Assembly (NCBI GenBank): GCA_947632155.1
Contig: CANROF010000008.1
Coordinates: 1-62,192, forward strand
DNA length: 62,192 bases
Source: an uncultured Oscillospiraceae bacterium
Lineage (GTDB): Bacteria; Bacillota; Clostridia; Oscillospirales; Oscillospiraceae
Reading direction: 5' to 3'
Shown here: in pieces, positions 6,523 through 15,225 of the stretch
Position numbering within the stretch: position 1 is the stretch's first letter
How the letters are laid out: every line of letters begins with the position of its first letter
Notes under the pieces: model-generated
Databases searched by the model: none
Told to the model about the DNA's origin: nothing
What the model saw: only the letters and a program-made list of their open reading frames with translations
Position numbers and translations under genes: made by a program

Positions 6523-8319
6523 TTACCGGGCGTTGAAGGTGTCGTAGGCCTCCTGATAGATGTCAACGATCTTCTGGATGCCCATGCGCTCCAGGTTATC
6601 GACGTAGGTGTCGAAGTTGGACAGAGGCTCCTCGCCGCGGATGAACTTCATGGTCATGTCGCTGATATATGTCTCCAGCTCGGAGTTGTCGCCGGTGAGG
6701 AGCTCGAGCTGCGCGGTCTGCTCGGGGGTCAGGGAGATGGAGCCGGTCCACACGAGGGCGAAGTCGGCGCCGTTCCAGAGCTTGCAGGCGTCCCTGTACC
6801 ACTGGTCCCTGGTGGCCTGGTCGATGTCGAAGCAGCCGACGGAGGGGAAGTAATCGCTGGTGACGCTGTACTGCTGGACCTTCATGACGCCCTGGCCGCT
6901 GGGAAGGTGATCGACCTCCTGGCCGTACTCGGTGAGCTGCCGGTCGCCGTTCTCGTCCACGGTGTAGGTCAGGCCCTCCTCGCCCCAGGTCAGGAGCAGG
7001 GAGCCCTCCTCGGAGAGCATGTAGTCCATGACGGCGGCGATAGCGTCAAGCTTGGCCGGGTCCTTGGCGGCGTCCACGGAGATGACCTCGGACTCCCTGC
7101 GGGTGGGGCCAACGCCGTTGCGGTTGAAATAGACTTGGCCGTCCTCGGTGGCGGGGCAGGGGCAGGCGGTGATGGACGCGTCGGGGTTGGCCTCCCTCAG
7201 GTCGTACATAAAGCCCTTGGTGTTGTTGTTGGCGCTGCCCTTCCAGGCGCCGACCTGGTCGATGCCGATGCTGGACTCAAAGTCAGCCTTGGAGAGTTCC
7301 TTGCCCAGAGTCGGATCGAGGAGGCCCTCCTCGTACCACTTGTGCATCTCCTCCAGGTACTCCTTGTACTGGGGGGTCCGCTCGCCGTAGTCGATCTTGC
7401 CGGTTTCCGGGTTTATGAAGATTCCGTTCAGGATGCCGTAGGCGGACATAAAGAGCTGGATGCCGCTGCCGTAGTTGTTGAAGGGGATCTCATCGTCCAC
7501 GCCGTTGCCGTTGGGGTCCATGGTCTTGAAGGCCTTCAGGACCTCATACCACTCCTCCATGTTGGTGGGGACGTCCAAACCAACCTCGTCCAGCCACTGC
7601 TGGCGGATGATGAGGCCGTTGTTGTTGAGGTTCACCTTGTCCGCGGCGGTGGACATGGTGTTCAGGCGCTGGAGATAAAGGTACTTGCCGTCGTTGGTGC
7701 TGAGCTGCTTGGAGAGGTCGGGATACTCCTCCAGGAGGGCCTTCAGGTTGGGCATCTTGTTCTCAATGAGGTCGTTGAGCTCGATGATGAGGCCGTTGTT
7801 GTAAAGGCCCACGATGCCGCCGCGGTAATACTCCTCGTTCCTGTAGCCGATGACATCGGGCAGGGGGTCGTCGGTGAGGCGCAGCAGGTAGTCCACCTCA
7901 TTGTTCTCGGCGCCGTAGATGACCTCGAACTGGATGTCCACGTGGAACTTCTCCTCGATCATCTTGATGGCCGTCAGGTCATCGTAACGGTTGGAGTCGG
8001 CGGTGCCGCTCTGGTCAAGGACGAGCCAGGTGATCACCTGTCCGTCGGGCCAGGTCTGGGTGCCGGGCTGGTCGCCGGTGCCGGGCTGGTCGCCGGTGCC
8101 GGGCTGGTCGCCGGTGCCGGGCTGATCGCCGGTGCCGGGCTGGTCGCCGGTGCCGGGCTGGTCGCCGGTGCCGGGCTGATCGCCGGTGCCGGGCTGATCG
8201 CCGGTGCCGGGCTGGTCGCCGCCGGGCTGGTCGTTGCCGCCGGTGGTGCCATTGTTACCGCAGGCCGCGAGGGTGAAAAGCATCGAGACAGCCAGCAGTA
8301 AGCACAGAAGCTTCTTCAT
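6523..8319 (-). CDS. Extracellular solute-binding lipoprotein (ABC sugar uptake, family 1 type)
   Basis: 598 residues. A lipoprotein signal ends in TLAAC, with the lipidated cysteine at residue 20. A Gly/Asp/Gln/Pro linker of nine GDQPGT units follows, then the binding fold from about residue 90 (VITWLVLDQSGTADSN...). The size and the LipO/YtcQ-like pattern match proteins that deliver oligosaccharides to ABC permeases of the YteP/LplB type. No permease or ATPase gene is present in the window, so partners must be elsewhere. The AraC gene at 8392 lies directly upstream on the same strand and may control it. Start chosen from GAGGAGG before the ATG. Confidence 0.88.
   Translation of the reverse strand: MKKLLCLLLAVSMLFTLAACGNNGTTGGNDQPGGDQPGTGDQPGTGDQPGTGDQPGTGDQPGTGDQPGTGDQPGTGDQPGTGDQPGTQTWPDGQVITWLVLDQSGTADSNRYDDLTAIKMIEEKFHVDIQFEVIYGAENNEVDYLLRLTDDPLPDVIGYRNEEYYRGGIVGLYNNGLIIELNDLIENKMPNLKALLEEYPDLSKQLSTNDGKYLYLQRLNTMSTAADKVNLNNNGLIIRQQWLDEVGLDVPTNMEEWYEVLKAFKTMDPNGNGVDDEIPFNNYGSGIQLFMSAYGILNGIFINPETGKIDYGERTPQYKEYLEEMHKWYEEGLLDPTLGKELSKADFESSIGIDQVGAWKGSANNNTKGFMYDLREANPDASITACPCPATEDGQVYFNRNGVGPTRRESEVISVDAAKDPAKLDAIAAVMDYMLSEEGSLLLTWGEEGLTYTVDENGDRQLTEYGQEVDHLPSGQGVMKVQQYSVTSDYFPSVGCFDIDQATRDQWYRDACKLWNGADFALVWTGSISLTPEQTAQLELLTGDNSELETYISDMTMKFIRGEEPLSNFDTYVDNLERMGIQKIVDIYQEAYDTFNAR
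8058..8222 (-). repeat. 18-bp tandem repeat, nine units, coding the GDQPGT linker
   Basis: Nine near-identical 18-bp units read on the plus strand as GTGCCGGGCTGGTCGCCG, with G/A variation at one position. The unit is a multiple of three, so gain or loss of units would only change the length of the linker between the lipid anchor and the sugar-binding domain. Confidence 0.92.
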
Positions 8320-8391
8320 TGATTTTTTTCCTCCTCTTAAATTTGATTTTTTCTTATTATATTCCGGCTTTTCCGCCGGTTTATAAACGGT

Positions 8392-9264
8392 TCAAGCTCC
8401 GCCACGCTCCCCGCTGTCCGCGCCGGAGGCGTTGGCCCTTTCCGTCCAGACGTACTCGTTGGGCGCAAGGCCCGTGGTCTTTTTGAAGGTGCGGTAGAAG
8501 CTCATGTAATCGCCGAAGCCCAGCTCGGGCCAGATGTCGTTGACGGGCCGGCCGTCCAGTAAGAGCTCCCGGGCTTTTTCTATCCGCTTTTGGCGGATAT
8601 ATTCAAGGCACGGCACCCCCACGGCCCTTTTGAATTCGTGGCAGAGGTAATACTTGCTTATGTAAAATCGCGCCGCCAGGCCGTCCAGGGTGAATTTTTC
8701 GTTGAGGTTGCCCACGATGTAGCGCAGGACCTCGCGTATCTTGTCGCTGCCGCCGAACTCCTCGGGCTCCTCGCCGTCGGTGAGGCGCTGCTGCCTGTGG
8801 GCGTCGTTCACGCTCACAAGGAGCGTCAAAAGCTCCGACACGCCCATCACCGCGGCCTCCCGGGTCTTTACGCAGCCCAGCTCGTACATGCTCCGGAGCT
8901 TCTCGTCCAGCGCGCAGGCCCTCACGAATTTGGCCCGGATGAGATTGCTCTTGGCGCTGCCGTCCTCTAAATTGAAGGACATCAGCAGGTCGTAATTCCC
9001 GTCGGACAGCCGCCGGAAAAACTCCCTGTCGAAAAATACGCTGATGCGCTCAAAGGGCTGTCCGGGGTTGACGGTCAGGGAGTGGAGCTCGCCGCTGCCG
9101 AACAGCAGCAGGTCGCCGGGCTGGGGGACATAGTCCCTGCCGCTCACGCGGACCCTCACGTCCCCCCGGAGAAAATACATGAGCTCGCACTTGTCGTCAG
9201 CATAGAGCCGGGATTCGCGTTTACCGCTGACCGTACACGTCTTGCGTACTATGGTTTCCCTCAT
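8392..9264 (-). CDS. AraC-family transcriptional regulator
   Basis: 290 residues from the ATG at 9264 (MRETIVRK), preceded by AAAGG at 10 bp; a TTG 18 bp upstream is the alternative. The N-terminal cupin-like sensor (ELMYFLRGDVRVRVSGRDYV, then PQPGDLLLF) is followed by a C-terminal double HTH ending LGFGDYMSFYRTFKKTTGLAPNEY. Such proteins usually activate sugar genes next to them. It is 72 bp upstream of the substrate-binding protein gene. A small CCGGC/GCCGG hairpin lies between the two and may attenuate read-through. Confidence 0.93.
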   Translation of the reverse strand: MRETIVRKTCTVSGKRESRLYADDKCELMYFLRGDVRVRVSGRDYVPQPGDLLLFGSGELHSLTVNPGQPFERISVFFDREFFRRLSDGNYDLLMSFNLEDGSAKSNLIRAKFVRACALDEKLRSMYELGCVKTREAAVMGVSELLTLLVSVNDAHRQQRLTDGEEPEEFGGSDKIREVLRYIVGNLNEKFTLDGLAARFYISKYYLCHEFKRAVGVPCLEYIRQKRIEKARELLLDGRPVNDIWPELGFGDYMSFYRTFKKTTGLAPNEYVWTERANASGADSGERGGA

Positions 9265-9290
9265 CTTCCGCAGGCCTTTCAATAAGAGAC

Positions 9291-9325
9291 GTGAACGGAC
9301 GCTCCTCCCATTTCTGTCCGTTCAC
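9291..9325. promoter_or_regulatory. Inverted repeat upstream of the AraC gene
   Basis: GTGAACGGAC (9291-9300) and GTCCGTTCAC (9316-9325) form a perfect 10-bp inverted repeat 27 bp before the AraC start. It could be an operator or a leader hairpin. The rest of 9326-9415 is AT-rich with no gene. Confidence 0.5.
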
Positions 9326-9415
9326 TATTAATGGACGTCGTTCATGTTATTTATTATAAAACTTTTCCGTCTGCTTGTCAAGCCATTAATTCCGTTATCC
9401 CGCGATTTTTCTTTT

Positions 9416-9577
9416 ATACTAATATTCATTTAAAATGAGACACCGAGCGGCGAGGATTTTTCGTGTCAGGCAAGGAAGACGCCGCAGGGAATACCCATTG
9501 GTATTTCCAAGGCGGCTGACGCAGCATGGCGCGAAAAAGACCGGCGCGAATGGCTTATTTTAATTGAATATTAGTAT
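9416..9577 (+). mobile_element. Family M hairpin element
   Basis: 162 bp, from ATACTAATATTCA to the complementary TGAATATTAGTAT. Inner arms are GGCGAGGATTTTTCG against GGCGCGAAAAAG, with a central GGGAATACC/GGTATTTCC stem. The terminal arms read ATTCA/TGAAT here and ATCCA/TGGAT in the copies at 397 and 49454, so both sides changed together. Single T residues flank the element. It ends 19 bp after the stop codon of the GH140 gene. Confidence 0.88.
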
Positions 9578-9596
9578 TACGCCTCCTTTTTCCTTT

Positions 9597-10895
9597 TTAC
9601 GGCGCCTTTTTCAGCACCAGCACCCAGTCGTTGGCGCCGCTTTTTCTGGCCGTGGGGCGGAAAAAGCGCCGCTCCTGGCCGCGAAGGGTGTCAAAATAGC
9701 TCAGGGTCCCGTTCCGGGGGTCCATCCACCAGGCGTCCATGGCCATATGGCTGTATTCGCCCAGGTCCAGCTCGAACCCGTCGCCGCTGTAGTCGTAGCA
9801 GAAGATATAGTCCTCCCCGGCGAACACGGAAACGCGGTGATACCGCTCCCTCTGGCCGCTCAAAAGGAGCCCGTCACGGGGAACGCCGTTCATAAAATCC
9901 ACGCTCTCCATGAGCCCCTTGAGGTGCCCGAGCTGCGAGGAGCCCGGGGCGTGAAGCGCCTCCCGCCACGTCTCCCGGACGCCGTAGGCCCCCGGCTTTT
10001 CCGGGCTTGCGTGAAACTGCATGACGGCGTTGTGCCCGTAGGTGTGCCCCGCCGCCCCGGCGAACACGGACCAGTAGGCGTAGCGCCGCGCGTCCCACTC
10101 CTCCCAGTAGGGCTCATGGGGGTCGTGGAGCCCCTGGGGGATGCCCTCGTAGGAGGGCTCGCCGTCCAGGGTGGGCTTTTTCGTGGGATACGCGTGGTCG
10201 CGCAGGACATACCTCCAGTTGTCTTCCCCGAAAAATTCCTCGGTATTTTTATTGTCGTCCCACTGTCCCAGCCGCGACTGGTCGTACCGCCTGTGGCCGG
10301 ACTGGAAGAGGTCGATGTCCAGCCACTCCCGCTCCTGGAACCAAAGGGACGAGGACGTCCGCCCAAAGGGGTGAAAGGCCATAAGCCGCCCCGGGTCAAA
10401 GGACTTGAGTATCTCCGCCTCCCGGCAAAAGACGTCGAAGCCCGCGTCCCCCCGGACGTCGCCCCCCAGGACCCAGACGATGTTCTCTCTCCCCCTCCAG
10501 CGCCGGCCCAGGAAGCCGGCGTAAGTCTCAATATTTTCCATGTTGAGGATGCCGCTCTTCACAAAGCTCCCCCAGGCGGGCAGGAGCCCCAGATAGAGCC
10601 CCATCTCCCGGGAAAGCTCCAGCACGCTGTCCACAAAGCGCCAATACGCCGGGTCCGTCACGTCCCGGATTCCGGAGCCGTCCCCGGGGGCCGGCATTTT
10701 GTGGACCAGTGTGGTGAGGATGATGTTGAAGCCCTTTTCGGCGCGGTTCCTGAAATAGGTCCTGATCTCGTCAAGGCTCAGCTTCTGGAGCATCAGCCAC
10801 GCGGTGTCCCCCAGCCAGAAAAAGGGCCTGTCCCCCTCCATGAGGTATTTTCCGTTTTCGCTGACCCGCAGCGTCCCTCTGTACATTTCGTTCAC
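9597..10895 (-). CDS. GH140-like glycosidase (apiosidase family, DUF4038)
   Basis: 432 residues, with the DUF4038/GH140 TIM-barrel signature: RPFFWLGDTAWLMLQKLS near the start and GFNIILTT, VWVLGGDVRGD and DGEPSYEG later. A C-terminal putative collagen-binding-type beta domain covers roughly 345-430. The characterised GH140 enzyme releases apiose from rhamnogalacturonan-II side chain A or B; other members may act on related glycosides. No signal peptide. The GTG start at 10895 is chosen because GGAGG lies 9 bp upstream. It is the last gene of the 20471-9597 operon. Its ribosome-binding site lies in the left copy of a target duplication made by the repeat at 10919. Confidence 0.8.
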   Translation of the reverse strand: MNEMYRGTLRVSENGKYLMEGDRPFFWLGDTAWLMLQKLSLDEIRTYFRNRAEKGFNIILTTLVHKMPAPGDGSGIRDVTDPAYWRFVDSVLELSREMGLYLGLLPAWGSFVKSGILNMENIETYAGFLGRRWRGRENIVWVLGGDVRGDAGFDVFCREAEILKSFDPGRLMAFHPFGRTSSSLWFQEREWLDIDLFQSGHRRYDQSRLGQWDDNKNTEEFFGEDNWRYVLRDHAYPTKKPTLDGEPSYEGIPQGLHDPHEPYWEEWDARRYAYWSVFAGAAGHTYGHNAVMQFHASPEKPGAYGVRETWREALHAPGSSQLGHLKGLMESVDFMNGVPRDGLLLSGQRERYHRVSVFAGEDYIFCYDYSGDGFELDLGEYSHMAMDAWWMDPRNGTLSYFDTLRGQERRFFRPTARKSGANDWVLVLKKAP

Positions 10896-10901
10896 AGACT
10901 G

Positions 10902-10918
10902 TCACCTCCGTTCAGATT
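10902..10918. repeat. Target-site duplication, left copy (17 bp)
   Basis: TCACCTCCGTTCAGATT, identical to 11118-11134 on the other side of family A copy 3. This copy includes the complement of GGAGGTG, the ribosome-binding site of the GH140 gene. Confidence 0.9.
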
Positions 10919-11117
10919 GTCAAAAAACTCAAATTCAATATTTTTTCCAAGGACATGTGCCTTGGAAAAAATCCCTTTTGTCGCACAAGCGTGCGCCCTT
11001 TGGGCGTGCGCGCAGGGCGACAGCAGGGAAGTTTTCGCTGAATTTCGCAAAATTCAGCGAAAATTTCCCGCACGTTCCCCCTTGTCGGAAAAGCCCGTCA
11101 GGGCTTTTTCGACAGGC
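10919..11117 (+). repeat. Family A structured repeat, copy 3, inserted between two glycosidase genes
   Basis: About 199 bp, with all four stem-loops. The H2 inner stem is GCGCCC/GGGCGT. H3 has GGGAAG opposite TTTCCC, giving one G-T pair. H4 is TGTCGGAAAAGCCC against GGGCTTTTTCGACA, again with one G-T pair. A 17-bp direct repeat flanks it. The ends GTCAAAAA and TTTTTCGAC are imperfect inverted repeats. Read on the minus strand it adds the last 22 codons and the stop codon of the GH42 gene at 11054. Confidence 0.9.
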
Positions 11118-13162
11118 TCACCTCCGTTCAGATTCTCTTCGACCACCGCCGCGCCGTAGGGCTCCAGGCGCACCGTGTCCTGAAGCTCCGCGCCCGAGAG
11201 CAGGTCCCGGCCGCCGGACACCGCCGGGGCCTGTTGCGGGGCGTCCGTGTGGTTCAGGTAAAAGCCGAATGTTCCCCGGACGCCGCGCCTTTGGTGATAC
11301 TCTATCCCCTCCGGCATGGGCCGGAGCTCTACGCCGGCGTCCTCAAGACACCGGCGGTATATGCGCTCCATGCCCCGGTCCTCTATCCGCGCCGCCGCGT
11401 ACCAGGCCTCGCCCCTCCCGGTCCGCTTTCTTGTGACCACCGGGGTGCCCGCGTAAAAATCGTCCCCGTAGACGGCCAGCGTCTCCGCGTCCGACACCCG
11501 CAGGACCTCGCAGAGGTCGCGAATCTCAAATTCCTCCCCGTCCGAAAAGACGGCCCGGTTGCGGTCGGAGGGGTAGAGCGTGTCTATCTCCTCGCTGCAC
11601 ACGCCAAAAAGCTCCCGGAGCCCGTCCCCCGGGAAGCCCCCCAGGAAGCAGAGGGCCGTCTCGTCCACGTATCCGGCGAGATAGGTCATCACAAGCCGCC
11701 CGCCGCCCCGGACGTACTCCGTGAGCCTCCGGGCCGTCCCGGGCTTTAAAAGATACAGCATCGGCGCCGCCACCAGCGCGTAGCGGTCAAGCCCGGCCAG
11801 GGGCGATACCACGTCCGTCTCCACCCCCAGCCGCCGGAGGCACGCATACTGGGCGCGGCAGACGTCCTCGTATTTTTTGCATTCCTTGCCCAGCCCCGGG
11901 AGGTCCGCCACCGCCCAACGGTTGCTCCAGTCGAAGAGCACCGCCGCCCTGGCCTCCAGGACGCTGCCCGTCACGGGCCGGAGCTTTTTCAAAAGCTCCC
12001 CCACCTCCGCGACCTCCCGGAACACCCGGGTGTCGTCGGTCCCCAGGTGGTCCACCACCGCGCCGTGGTACTGCTCGTAGGAGCCCCGGCCCTTTCGCCA
12101 CTGGAAATACTGGACGCTGTCGGCCCCGCAGGCCACGGCCTGGAGGCTGGAAAGCCGGTGTACCCCCGGGCGCTTCAGCTTATTGCAGGAGTGCCAGTTC
12201 ACAAGACTGGGGGTGCTCTCCATAAGGAGGAAGGGCATGTCCCGCTTCATTCCGCGCATCACCGCGTGGTCGAAGGCCACCCCCTCCGCCGTCCGGGCCA
12301 GCGTCTCCCGGTCGTTGTGGTAGTCGGGGTAGCTGTCCCAGCTCACCACGTCCAGGTTTTTCGATAGGTCCTGGTAGTCCAGCGTGCCGTAAAGGCGCAT
12401 GAAATTCGTGGTGACGGGCACCCCGGGCGTGACCCGGTTTAAAAGCTCCCTCTCAAACCGGATGTACTCGCCCATATTCCAGCTTGTAAACTCCCGCCAG
12501 GCCAAATTGAGGCCCATGATGCTGCTCTCGCCGTGGGCCATGGGCGGGTCGATCTCGTCAAAATCCCCGTAGGTGTGGCTCCAGAACGCCGTCCACCAGG
12601 CGCGGTTGAGCTTTTCGATGTCATTATCAAAGCGGCGCCTCAGATACTCCCGGAATTTTTCCCGGCACAGGGGGCAGAAGCACTCGCCCCCCAGCTCGTT
12701 GGAGATGTGCCACAAGATGAGCCCCGGGTGGCCGCGGACCTCCTTCGCCAGACGCCGGATGAGCTCCTCCGCCCGCTCCCGGAAGGCCGGGGAGGTGGGG
12801 CAGTGGTTGTGGCGGAGCCCGTGGAGGTTCCGGCTGCCGTCCCGGTTCACCCGCATGGCCTCCGGATACGCCCGGTCCAGCCACGCCGGGCGGGCCCCGG
12901 TGGGGGTGGCCAGCACGGTATAGACGCCGTTTTCATAAAGCTCGTCCATCTCCCGCAGGAGCCAGTCGAAGTGGAATTCCCCCTGCCGGGGCTCGTAGGC
13001 CGCCCAGGAGAACACCCCCAGCGTCACGCAGTTGATGCCGGCCTTCCGCATCATCCGAATGTCCTCCTTCAGGATGTCCGGCCGGTCCAGCCACTGTTCC
13101 GGGTTGTAGTCGCAGCCGTGTATCAGGCCGCCGATTTGGGGAAACAGCGTTTTATCCGTCAT
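11054..13162 (-). CDS. GH42 beta-galactosidase-type glycosidase with repeat-derived C-terminus
   Basis: 702 residues from ATG 13162 (MTDKTLF), which overlaps the upstream stop as ATGA. TIM barrel first: DYNPEQW at about 18, acid/base Glu156 in WHISNELGG, nucleophile Glu315 in LLMESTPS. Zinc-type cysteines are at about 121, 161, 163 and 166. A trimerisation (flavodoxin-like) domain and a short beta domain follow. GH42 enzymes cut beta-galactosides or alpha-L-arabinopyranosides. No signal peptide. The final 22 residues (GEPVEKALTGFSDKGERAG...) are translated from the inserted repeat. Without the insert the frame would end in NLNGGDSL and overlap the GH140 start by GTGA. Confidence 0.93.
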   Translation of the reverse strand: MTDKTLFPQIGGLIHGCDYNPEQWLDRPDILKEDIRMMRKAGINCVTLGVFSWAAYEPRQGEFHFDWLLREMDELYENGVYTVLATPTGARPAWLDRAYPEAMRVNRDGSRNLHGLRHNHCPTSPAFRERAEELIRRLAKEVRGHPGLILWHISNELGGECFCPLCREKFREYLRRRFDNDIEKLNRAWWTAFWSHTYGDFDEIDPPMAHGESSIMGLNLAWREFTSWNMGEYIRFERELLNRVTPGVPVTTNFMRLYGTLDYQDLSKNLDVVSWDSYPDYHNDRETLARTAEGVAFDHAVMRGMKRDMPFLLMESTPSLVNWHSCNKLKRPGVHRLSSLQAVACGADSVQYFQWRKGRGSYEQYHGAVVDHLGTDDTRVFREVAEVGELLKKLRPVTGSVLEARAAVLFDWSNRWAVADLPGLGKECKKYEDVCRAQYACLRRLGVETDVVSPLAGLDRYALVAAPMLYLLKPGTARRLTEYVRGGGRLVMTYLAGYVDETALCFLGGFPGDGLRELFGVCSEEIDTLYPSDRNRAVFSDGEEFEIRDLCEVLRVSDAETLAVYGDDFYAGTPVVTRKRTGRGEAWYAAARIEDRGMERIYRRCLEDAGVELRPMPEGIEYHQRRGVRGTFGFYLNHTDAPQQAPAVSGGRDLLSGAELQDTVRLEPYGAAVVEENLNGGEPVEKALTGFSDKGERAGNFR
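11118..11134. repeat. Target-site duplication, right copy (17 bp)
   Basis: Identical to 10902-10918. It encodes the GH42 residues NLNGGE-region just before the repeat-derived tail. Confidence 0.9.
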
Positions 13163-15186
13163 ATTTGTCCCTCGCTTTCGACTTTTTTCAGCACAAGTAC
13201 GTCCCTTTTTCCCACGGTCCTCCGCCCGGTGAGGCGCTCCCCCGTGAGGCAGTTCACCAGCGTGTCGGAGCCGAAGTCCACCTGGGCCGGCGCCTCGTTG
13301 TGGTTCAAGGCGAACACGGTGGCGCCCTTTTCGTTCACCCGGCGGGTGATCTCCACCCCCTCGTCGGAGGGGTAGACGGGCGCAAGCCCCCGGCCGGCAA
13401 ACAGCTCCCCCATGAAGTCCGCCAAAAAGGCGTCGTCCGGCTCCGTCCCGATGTAGTAGGCCGTCCCCTTTCCGTACACGTTTTTCGTAAGGCACGGCAT
13501 CCCGGCGTAAAAGTCCTGGCCGTAGCGGGCCAGCGTCTCCGCCGTGTCCGTGTGCAGAAGGTCGCAGAGGAACGTACACGCGTATTCCCCGCTTTTCAGC
13601 TTCAGCCCGTCGGAGAGGAGCATCCGGTTGCTCTCCGACGGGCGCAGGGCGTCCGTCTCCTCCACGCGGATGCCCAGGACCTCCCGGAGCTTCCCCGGGT
13701 ACTCGCCGAAGACGCAGCGGTCGTTCTCGTCCACAAGGCCCGACATCACCGTCGTCACCAGCGTCCCGCCGTTTTTCACAAACTCCGTCAGCCTCTCGGC
13801 CACGCCCTCCTTCACCATATAGAGCATGGGCGCCACGATGAGGTCATACCCGGAGAGGTCCGCCAGGGGCGATACGATGTCCACCGGGATGTTTTTCGCG
13901 TAGAAGGGCTTATAATAGCGGGAAAAGGTCCTGAGATAATCCATGTCCCGGCTGGGTCCGCTGGTCAGCTCCAGCGCCCACCAGTTGTTCCAGTCGAAGA
14001 GCATCGCGGCCTTTGCCGGCGTCCTCCCCTCCAGGAACACGTCCCCCAGGGCCCTCAGCTCCGCCCCCAGGGCCGCCGCCTCCCGGAACACCCGGGTGTC
14101 GCCGCGGCCGGAGCGGCCGATGATGGCGCCGTGGAATTTCTCCTGCCCGGCTATGGACTGGCGCATCTGGAAAAAGAGGCACGTGTCCGCCCCGTGGGCC
14201 ATGGCCTGATAGCTCAAAAGCCGCACCTCCCCCGGGCGCTTCAGCTTGTTGTAGGGCTGCCAGTTCTGCTGGTTGGGCGACTGCTCGGTGAGGACGAAGG
14301 ACTGCCCGCCCCGGAGGCCCCGCATGATGTCGTGCTTCATGGCCACGAAATGCGGCGGGTCCGTGGGGGCGGGGTAGTTGTCCCACCCCACCACGTCCAG
14401 GTGCTTTGTCAGCTCCGACTGGTCCAGCTTTTTGATGTGCCCGGACATGTTGGTCTGGACGGGGATCTCCGGGTTATAGCTTTTCAGCACCCGGTATTCG
14501 TTCATGAAGCACTCCACGGTGGAGTCCGTGACGAAGCGCATGTAGTCCAGCTCCACGGCGGGGTTGAAGCGGTAGTCGTCGTTGAGCTCCGTGGGGAGGT
14601 ACACCTCCTCAAAATCCGTGAGGGTCCTGTCCCAGAACGAGGTGTGCCAGCGGCGGTTCAGCTCCTCCACCGTCCCGTAGCGCCGCCGAAGCCACAGGCG
14701 GAATTTCGCCTGGCAGGTGGGGCAGTAGCAGTAGGTGCCGTACTCGTTGGCCACGTGCCACATGGCCAGCGCCGGGTGATGGGCGTAGCGCCTGGCGAAT
14801 TCCCCCGCGATGGCCGCGGCCCGCTCCCGGTATTTCAGGCTGTTGACGCAGAAAAATACCCTCATGCCGTGGGTGCGCTTTCGGCCCTGGATGTCCACCG
14901 GCAGCACCTCCGGGTAGCGGGCGGAGAGCCACGCCGGCTGGGCGGAGGTGGGCGTCGCCAGGCACACCCGGATGCCGTTGGACCAGATCTGATCAACGAT
15001 CCTGTCCAGCCACGCGAAATCGTAGACCCCCTCCTCCGGCTCCAACTTCGCCCAGGAGAACACCGGGAGCGTCAGCAGGTTTATCCCCGCCTCCCGAAAA
15101 AGGCGCATATCCTCCCCGATCGTGGCCTCGTCCCACTGGTCGGGGTTGTAGTCGCCGCCAAAGTAGATCCTGTCCGCTTTTTTCAT
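13159..15186 (-). CDS. GH42 beta-galactosidase-type glycosidase (second copy)
   Basis: 675 residues from ATG 15186 (MKKADRIYFGGDYNPDQW), with GGAGG 8 bp upstream; an extension to 15216 has no ribosome-binding site. Acid/base Glu148 (WHVANEYG), nucleophile Glu301 (FVLTEQSP). Cysteine cluster at about 113, 153, 155 and 158 (CYCPTC). Domain order and length match the family. It overlaps the next GH42 gene by 4 bp, so the two are translationally coupled. The two paralogues are clearly diverged, which suggests different linkages or partners (galactose against L-arabinopyranose). Cytoplasmic. Confidence 0.93.
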   Translation of the reverse strand: MKKADRIYFGGDYNPDQWDEATIGEDMRLFREAGINLLTLPVFSWAKLEPEEGVYDFAWLDRIVDQIWSNGIRVCLATPTSAQPAWLSARYPEVLPVDIQGRKRTHGMRVFFCVNSLKYRERAAAIAGEFARRYAHHPALAMWHVANEYGTYCYCPTCQAKFRLWLRRRYGTVEELNRRWHTSFWDRTLTDFEEVYLPTELNDDYRFNPAVELDYMRFVTDSTVECFMNEYRVLKSYNPEIPVQTNMSGHIKKLDQSELTKHLDVVGWDNYPAPTDPPHFVAMKHDIMRGLRGGQSFVLTEQSPNQQNWQPYNKLKRPGEVRLLSYQAMAHGADTCLFFQMRQSIAGQEKFHGAIIGRSGRGDTRVFREAAALGAELRALGDVFLEGRTPAKAAMLFDWNNWWALELTSGPSRDMDYLRTFSRYYKPFYAKNIPVDIVSPLADLSGYDLIVAPMLYMVKEGVAERLTEFVKNGGTLVTTVMSGLVDENDRCVFGEYPGKLREVLGIRVEETDALRPSESNRMLLSDGLKLKSGEYACTFLCDLLHTDTAETLARYGQDFYAGMPCLTKNVYGKGTAYYIGTEPDDAFLADFMGELFAGRGLAPVYPSDEGVEITRRVNEKGATVFALNHNEAPAQVDFGSDTLVNCLTGERLTGRRTVGKRDVLVLKKVESEGQI

Positions 15187-15225
15187 AGCAAAGCCTCCAA
15201 AACAAAGTCGTATCACATAGTCGTA

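Noticed and set aside
8058-8222. CRISPR array
   Set aside because: The repeats are contiguous 18-bp units without spacers, inside a coding frame.
6493-8301. 602-codon plus-strand frame opposite the binding protein gene
   Set aside because: Shadow of the real lipoprotein; contains low-complexity text from the 18-bp repeat.
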